NCBI GenBank assembly: GCA_035356615.1
Contig: DAOQSN010000008.1
Coordinates: forward strand, 62,001-126,000
Direction: 5' to 3'
DNA length: 64,000 nt
Source: JAKQDH01 sp029558835
GTDB taxonomy: Bacteria; Planctomycetota; Phycisphaerae; UBA1845
Made by a program: the position numbers and the translations under genes. The notes beneath the pieces were generated by a model. The model was not told the origin of the DNA. It saw only the letters and a program-made list of their open reading frames with translations, and made no database searches. Shown piece after piece: positions 59,648-64,000 of the stretch. The stretch's first letter is position 1. Each line of letters begins with the position of its first letter.

Positions 59648-61657
59648 TCAGGCAAACGTGAGTCGGCGCGCCGCCGCTTCCTGCGCGAGTCGGCGCGTGT
59701 GCTTGGCGGTCTCCTCGGACGCCCGGGCAGTACGATCCAATGCTTGGCCTGCCCCCAGCCCCCAGACCGCGGCCGTGCTGAACGTCCCCACCACGCTGAC
59801 GCTGCGCTCCCTGGCTGTCTGAAGCTCGTCGCCGAGGCCCGACAGACTCTTCCGCACCTTCGCCAGCAGGTCTTCAGGGCCTTCGAGCTTGCCGGGCGCT
59901 TCGGCTTGCTTGGCTTCTCGCTTCCGCCGGGCCGCGGCCAGGGCGTCCTGCCATTCCTTGCGGGCTTGGGCAAGGTCCGCCTCGTTCTCGGCCAAGCGCT
60001 GCCGGTACTCGCTGTCGAGCTGCTGGTGCTTCTTGAGGTTCTCGCGGCCAATCTCGGCCAGCGTGGCCTCATGGACCTGCGTGGCTAGCTCGCGCTGCCG
60101 CCGGCGGCGTTCTTCGCGCTCGGCGAGCTTGCGGCCGGTCTCCTGCTCGATCTCGGCTTTCTTGGTCTCGTAGTATTCGTCCGCGGCGCGGCGAGCCGCT
60201 TCGGCGTCGAAGCTGGAATCAAACTGACTGCGGACGAAGTGCCACGCCTTGACCAGTTGCCGCCCCGTCCAGGCCCACGCCTCCTGGACCCAGCCGGTAA
60301 ACTGCGTCCACGTCTTCGAGAGGAACGCCGTGGTCTCGATCCAGCCCACCTCCAGGGCATGCCAGACGATCTCGGCGACGGCCAGCAGGCCGTGCCAGGC
60401 GTCGTAGCCGATGCGGATGAAGAAGTTGCGGAAGTTGAGCCAAGCCTGCTCCAGGAAGTTGATGCCCCGCGTCCACTCCATCTTGAGCGTGAGCCACAGT
60501 ATCTTGGCCGCCAGGGTGATGTCTCCGGCGGCCAGGGCGTCGGCGATGCCCTGGTAGGACGCCACCGCCTCGTCGCGCAGCGTCCCGAATCGCTCAGCCA
60601 GCCAGCCCAGGGCCTTCGCGCCGGCACCGGTGGCGTGGAGGATGTACGTTCCCAGCGCCGCGACGGCCGTGATGACCAAGCCGATCGGCGAGACGAGGAA
60701 CGCCAGCACCGCGCCCAGCAGTTTCAGCGCCACCCCGACGCCGCTGACGACCACCGACAGCCCGGCCAGCACTCTCGCCACGCCCGTGATCGCATAGCCG
60801 AGCGTCACCAGTGCCACGCCGGCCGCCACGACACCGACGGCCACCTTCAGGATCGTGACGATGAGTTCCTTGTTCCGTTTGATCCAGTCGGCCGCGCCGG
60901 CGGCGACGCGCGTCACCCACTGAGCGGCCTGCGAGAGTACAGGGACCAGAGCCGAGCCGACGACGAAGGCGCCCTGCTTGAGCACCTTGCCCATGATTTC
61001 CAGCGTGTCGCTGAAACGCTCGGCAGCCTGGGCATCCTCGGTGGAGATGGTCAGGCCCAGTTTGCGGGCGGCGCCTTGCAACTCCTCGATGCCGGCCGCG
61101 CCGCCGGTAAGCATAGGCAGAAGCTGCGTGCCGCTGCGGCCAAAGAGTTCCAGCGCGGCCGCCGCCTTGATGGTGGGGTCCTCGATCCGCGCCAACCGGT
61201 CGGCGATGAGCTTGAACTGCTGCTCGGGCGAAAGCTGGTCGAGCTCGGCCACCGTCAGGCCCAGCAATGCCAGGGAATCCTGTGCGGACTTCGAGCCGGT
61301 CGCGGCGTCCACGAGCGTCCGCTGCATCTTGCGGACGCCGGCCTCGAACACCTCCAGACTCGCCCCGGACAGGTCGGCGGCGAAACCCAGCTCGCTGAGT
61401 GTCTCGACCGAGAAGCCAGTGCGGGCGGACATCTTCGCCAAGTCGTCGCCCATGCCGGCGAAGACCTTGCTGGATGCTGCCAGGGGCGCGATGACGGCCG
61501 AGCCCAGGCCGGCAAGCTTGAGGCCCAGGTTACGGACGCCCTCGCCGAACGTCTTGAGCTTCGCCGACGCGCGCTTCAGCCCGCGCACCAGCTTGCTGTC
61601 GTCGGCGAAGAGCTCGACGAACGCGCGCCCGGCTCGGATGGCGCCTGCCTGGGGCAT
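59648..61657 (-). CDS. phage tail tape measure protein
   Basis: 669 residues. A long helical N-terminal part (KLVRGLKRASAKLKTFGEGVRNLGLKLAGLG, MSARTGFSVETLSELGFAADL) is of the tape measure type. A central hydrophobic region (about 250-345; LIVTILKVAVGVVAAGVALVT) predicts several membrane-crossing or hairpin helices, as in many tape measure proteins. The last 200 residues are a Glu/Lys/Arg-rich coiled coil (ETGRKLAEREERRRRQRELA). It is shorter than lambda gpH (853). The tail chaperone pair lies upstream, as expected. Confidence 0.92.
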   Translation of the reverse strand: MPQAGAIRAGRAFVELFADDSKLVRGLKRASAKLKTFGEGVRNLGLKLAGLGSAVIAPLAASSKVFAGMGDDLAKMSARTGFSVETLSELGFAADLSGASLEVFEAGVRKMQRTLVDAATGSKSAQDSLALLGLTVAELDQLSPEQQFKLIADRLARIEDPTIKAAAALELFGRSGTQLLPMLTGGAAGIEELQGAARKLGLTISTEDAQAAERFSDTLEIMGKVLKQGAFVVGSALVPVLSQAAQWVTRVAAGAADWIKRNKELIVTILKVAVGVVAAGVALVTLGYAITGVARVLAGLSVVVSGVGVALKLLGAVLAFLVSPIGLVITAVAALGTYILHATGAGAKALGWLAERFGTLRDEAVASYQGIADALAAGDITLAAKILWLTLKMEWTRGINFLEQAWLNFRNFFIRIGYDAWHGLLAVAEIVWHALEVGWIETTAFLSKTWTQFTGWVQEAWAWTGRQLVKAWHFVRSQFDSSFDAEAARRAADEYYETKKAEIEQETGRKLAEREERRRRQRELATQVHEATLAEIGRENLKKHQQLDSEYRQRLAENEADLAQARKEWQDALAAARRKREAKQAEAPGKLEGPEDLLAKVRKSLSGLGDELQTARERSVSVVGTFSTAAVWGLGAGQALDRTARASEETAKHTRRLAQEAAARRLTFA

Positions 61658-61666
61658 GGGCTCCCT

Positions 61667-61867
61667 TTACTTGCGAGTGAAGGCGTCCTTCAGGACGGCC
61701 AGGTCGGTGATCTCAAGCGCTTCATCCCGCCGGTCTCTCGCCGTGTAGGGGTCGAAGTCGGCCGGTCGGTACGCCCTGGTCTTCTTCGGGTCGCGGTTCA
61801 CGTTGGCGACCAGCGCCAGGATGGCCGACGTGTGTGCCCAGTTGTCCCGCCCGCGCGCCTCGGCCAT
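61667..61867 (-). CDS. tail assembly chaperone, frameshifted part (GT-like)
   Basis: The ATG-bounded ORF is 66 residues, but the frame is open upstream beyond 61985 and continues to read as protein (GIDPWRTIYELAALVGIDPGPLTLRELLWMA). This is a natural continuation of the preceding chaperone, in the -1 frame. In many tailed phages the G and GT chaperones are made from one mRNA with a -1 frameshift. Here the G-frame stops at 61888 after reading an out-of-frame tail. The start at ATG 61867 is therefore likely not used, and the product is the fusion. It is just upstream of the tape measure gene, as expected. Confidence 0.75.
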   Translation of the reverse strand: MAEARGRDNWAHTSAILALVANVNRDPKKTRAYRPADFDPYTARDRRDEALEITDLAVLKDAFTRK

Positions 61868-61887
61868 CCACAGCAGTTCCCGCAGCG

Positions 61888-62394
61888 TCAGCGGGCCGGG
61901 GTCGATACCGACGAGGGCGGCGAGTTCGTAGATGGTCCGCCACGGGTCGATTCCCCGTCGGCCTCGCTCAGGGTCTTTGAGACCGCGGCCTCCAGGTCGA
62001 GCTTGTCGATCCGCGTCTCGATCCGCGCGACCGCCAGGTCGATCATCCGCCGTTGGGCGTCCACGGCCTTGGCCAGGTCGGTCCGCCCCAGCTTGCGGAA
62101 AAAATCCATGAGTTCCTCATAGAACGCCGTCTGCGCCGCGAACACGGCGTCGCCGCCCAAGGCTGCCGCGAACTGTTCGTCGCTCACCCCGACGGCGTCC
62201 GCCTGCGGCTTGACCAGGGCGAAGATGACATCGCACAGCAGGATCACGTCCGTGCCTAGCCGCGTGAGCAGCGGCGGATCGCCCGCATCGAGTTCGAGCA
62301 GGTTCACGCCCAACAGCCCCTTGACCCGCTTGGCCGCGTCGATAGTTAGCGCCAGCGTCCAAGTGCGTCCGGCGGTGTCGGTGAAGGTCTTCAT
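61888..62394 (-). CDS. tail assembly chaperone (G-like)
   Basis: 168 residues. Residues 1-135 look like a genuine helical chaperone (DAAKRVKGLLGVNLLELDAGD, QFAAALGGDAVFAAQTAFYEEL, FRKLGRTDLAKAVDAQRRM). The last 25 residues (TRGGPSTNSPPSSVSTPAR) look like out-of-frame coding, because the -1 frame over the same bases reads as protein. The frameshift is likely between about 61930 and 62000, but no canonical XXXYYYZ site was found. It stands between the tail tube and tape measure genes. Confidence 0.85.
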   Translation of the reverse strand: MKTFTDTAGRTWTLALTIDAAKRVKGLLGVNLLELDAGDPPLLTRLGTDVILLCDVIFALVKPQADAVGVSDEQFAAALGGDAVFAAQTAFYEELMDFFRKLGRTDLAKAVDAQRRMIDLAVARIETRIDKLDLEAAVSKTLSEADGESTRGGPSTNSPPSSVSTPAR

Positions 62395-62411
62395 CGGTGA
62401 ACGCCTCTTTC

Positions 62412-62837
62412 CTAGGGATGACCAACCGCCTCAACCCATTGGCGGAACACGGACAGCTTGGCCGTCACGCTGACGGTGATCGCCTCCTCCAGCGCCTCGT
62501 TGCGACTGAAGGAGGTAATGGCAAAGTCACCGTCCGGCCCTTGACCCTCCGCCTTGTCCAGGATCTTCAGCGCGATGAGCCCCGAGGTGAGAAAGGCGTC
62601 CTTGACGGCCGTGAACCCGGCATCGTCGGGGTCCCAGACCATCTCGAACTCACAGGTGCATTCGCGCAGCGTCGGAGCGGTCGCCCGCCAGCCGGAGTTC
62701 GCGCGCGTGGTCACGTCCGCCTCGCCGGCTTCGAGGTTGAGCGTCACGTCCCGCACGTTGGTCATCTCGGTCGTCGGGCTCGTGCCCGAGGGGCCGTAGT
62801 AGAGCTTCGCGTCCTTGCCCAGAATGAAACTTGGCAT
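62412..62837 (-). CDS. phage major tail (tube) protein
   Basis: 141 residues of a beta-rich fold: KLYYGPSGTSPTTEMTNVRDVTLNLEAGEADVTTR, then TCEFEMVWDPDDAGFTAVKDAFLT and ALEEAITVSVTAKL. The NVRDVTLNLEAGEADVTTR stretch is typical of tube proteins of siphophages and related proteins. It precedes the chaperone genes in the usual order (tube, chaperone, tape measure). No signal peptide. Confidence 0.85.
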   Translation of the reverse strand: MPSFILGKDAKLYYGPSGTSPTTEMTNVRDVTLNLEAGEADVTTRANSGWRATAPTLRECTCEFEMVWDPDDAGFTAVKDAFLTSGLIALKILDKAEGQGPDGDFAITSFSRNEALEEAITVSVTAKLSVFRQWVEAVGHP

Positions 62838-62847
62838 TCGGCGCCTC

Positions 62848-63285
62848 CTATGGTTTCACGCTCTTCGCCCACAGCGCGGGGAGTTTCGGCTTCTCACGCT
62901 CGAACGCAGGCCCCATGAATGGCCGGGCGGCGATTCTCACGCGGCGTTTCTTCCGCTTGCCGCGTAGCCCTTCGACCACGGTCGAGGTCCCGCCGTATTC
63001 GAGCGCCTGCGGGGCGTCGCCGACTTTCTGATTCAGCCGCAGCGGACCGATGACGACGCTCCTTCGCCCCGCGTCGTAGCCGAAGAAGATGAACTTCCTC
63101 AGCAGCCCGATGTGCGAACTGGGCGGCTCGCCCGGCTTGCTGACGGCCTTGCGCTTGCGGATGCTGTGCTTCGCACCTGTCCGCACGAAGGCCCCGAACT
63201 TCGAGAGCACCTTCCGCGTGGCCTTGTCCACCCGCTTGGTGACGGCCCTGGTGTCAAAGAACATCTGCTTCGTGACGAACAACAT
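62848..63285 (-). CDS. phage HK97 gp10-like head-tail or minor tail protein
   Basis: 145 residues. The Lys/Arg-rich start (TKRVDKATRKVLSKFGAFVRTGAKHSIRKRKA) and the SHIGLLRKFIFFGYD, RPFMGPAFEREKPKLP end are the pattern of HK97 gp10-like proteins. They are found between head-completion and tail genes. Strongly basic (RGKRKKRRVRIAAR), so it may touch DNA or the tail tip. Position fits the tail module. Confidence 0.75.
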   Translation of the reverse strand: MLFVTKQMFFDTRAVTKRVDKATRKVLSKFGAFVRTGAKHSIRKRKAVSKPGEPPSSHIGLLRKFIFFGYDAGRRSVVIGPLRLNQKVGDAPQALEYGGTSTVVEGLRGKRKKRRVRIAARPFMGPAFEREKPKLPALWAKSVKP

Positions 63286-63290
63286 TGACG

Positions 63291-63575
63291 CTACTCGCCA
63301 CTCTGGGCCACGACGAACACGCGGGCCATATCGTTACCCAAGCAGAACTCGAATTCCGACAGGTCCACGTGCGTCAACTCTGCCTGAGTCTCCAGAGGCC
63401 ACAGTTCCGCCGCGCCGCCGCGATAACGCACCTGGACGTGCGGGTCAGCACTGATGCCGAACCCAGCACGCCGGACGATGAACGTGGCATTCAAGATGAG
63501 CGGAGAAGCCGCCAGCCGCACCCAGACGTCGGCGGTGTCGAGCAGCACCGACTTCATGTAGACGTTCGCGCTCAT
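63291..63575 (-). CDS. small phage head-tail connector-like protein
   Basis: 94 residues; its ATG overlaps the TGA of the gene at 63572 (ATGA). It reads as a beta protein (VYMKSVLLDTADVWVRLAAS, FIVRRAGFGISADPHVQVRYRGG). No family was recognised with certainty; position between the gp10-like gene and the next upstream gene suggests a head-tail joining role. Confidence 0.6.
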   Translation of the reverse strand: MSANVYMKSVLLDTADVWVRLAASPLILNATFIVRRAGFGISADPHVQVRYRGGAAELWPLETQAELTHVDLSEFEFCLGNDMARVFVVAQSGE

Positions 63576-64000
63576 TGCATCACCCGGTACATCACCGTCA
63601 GCACGCTCGTGAACTGCCGCAACTGAGTCACGTGCTCACCGATGAAGATGGGGTCGTTCTCCGTCCTCACCCAAGTCGCTTCGGGCGCGGCCGCCAGCTT
63701 CCGGCCGCGCAGGTAGTCCGCGACCTGCTCGACCAGCGTCATCAACCCGTCGATCTCGGTGCCCCCGTCCGTGGCCAGCTTCCGCTGCACGCCGACATCG
63801 ACCTGCACGTCGCATTGCGTCAGCGACCGGCTGGCCCCGCTCATTTCCAAACCGCGCGGGACCACCGTAACGTGCAGGTCCTTCATGTCCTGAAGCTCAA
63901 AGACGGGCTGATAGGCACGCTGCGCCGAGGCCAGCCCGACCAACGGGCTACCCGGTGCGTTCAGTTCGGCCACCACGGCGTTGGCAACAGCGACGATTGT
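63572..64000 (-). CDS. phage tail/connector-like protein, 5' end beyond the window
   Basis: At least 142 residues. A start at 63976 is possible but the frame is open to 64000 (TIVAVANAVV), so the true N-terminus is probably beyond the right edge. It has a beta-strand body (HVTVVPRGLEMS, TQCDVQVDVGVQRKLATD) and a helix (LMTLVEQVADYLRGRKLA). No family was recognised. It follows the normal order of head-tail genes. Confidence 0.65.
   Translation of the reverse strand, partial: TIVAVANAVVAELNAPGSPLVGLASAQRAYQPVFELQDMKDLHVTVVPRGLEMSGASRSLTQCDVQVDVGVQRKLATDGGTEIDGLMTLVEQVADYLRGRKLAAAPEATWVRTENDPIFIGEHVTQLRQFTSVLTVMYRVMQ

Noticed and set aside
60239..62122. 627-residue plus-strand ORF
   Set aside because: Antisense shadow of the tape measure gene, whose frame has tape-measure hallmarks.

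Overview
The window looks like a high-GC chromosome segment of a Planctomycetota bacterium, probably close to Phycisphaerae. The reasons are family-level: secreted proteins with planctomycete-type dockerin repeats (VDLADF-like motifs), 'DCNxNGxPDxCD' calcium-binding strings, a PEP-CTERM protein, a Tat-exported sulfatase next to a radical-SAM maturase, and an ECF sigma factor overlapping a Ser/Thr kinase with TPR-like repeats. Many small repeats and tight ATGA/GTGA overlaps are visible. No rRNA, tRNA or CRISPR array was seen.

Layout. (A) 1-2556, minus: the 3'-incomplete end of a large P-loop NTPase (STAND-like) that runs off the left edge, preceded by a small overlapping ORF. (B) 2555-3523, plus: a hypothetical gene closed by a hairpin terminator. 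(C) 3826 to about 8520, plus: a compact operon with a RING-like zinc protein, a HerA/TraG-type ATPase (interrupted by one in-frame stop and one frameshift), two small membrane proteins, a ubiquitin-like protein, an E2-like conjugating enzyme and a JAB/JAMM peptidase. No E1 is visible. Its right end runs into a truncated dockerin gene. (D) 8882-24044: ordinary planctomycete accessory metabolism and secreted proteins: sulfatase, sulfatase maturase, EF-hand/VOC/FG-GAP fusion, triple hydrolase fusion, Spy-like protein, trypsin-like protease and dockerin protein. (E) 24182-27180: ECF sigma factor and receptor-like Ser/Thr kinase. (F) 27641-37679, minus: secreted proteins, ending with a 2177-residue protein with 14 tandem 50-residue repeats. 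(G) 38670-42407: mobile-element genes: ArdC-like antirestriction protein, excisionase-like HTH and tyrosine integrase. (H) 42700-54985, minus: an eight-gene defence-type operon (HTH, DUF499-type AAA ATPase, PglZ-like protein, DUF1156-type DNA methyltransferase, OLD/DUF3696-type ATPase, a possible PIN protein, an unknown, and a SNF2 helicase), headed by a good promoter overlapping an inverted repeat. (I) 55424-64000, minus: a phage tail module (tape measure, tail chaperone pair with a probable frameshift, tail tube, gp10-like, and head-tail genes), running off the right edge.

How it fits together: G-I look like an integrated element or prophage that carries a methyltransferase/helicase defence cassette between its integrase and its tail genes. 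Block C is a separate, possibly decaying, ubiquitin-like conjugation cassette. The most interesting parts are C (ubiquitin-like system joined to a HerA-type ATPase, RING-like protein and membrane proteins, without an E1) and H (a PglZ-DUF499-DUF1156-SNF2 combination that matches neither canonical BREX nor DISARM).
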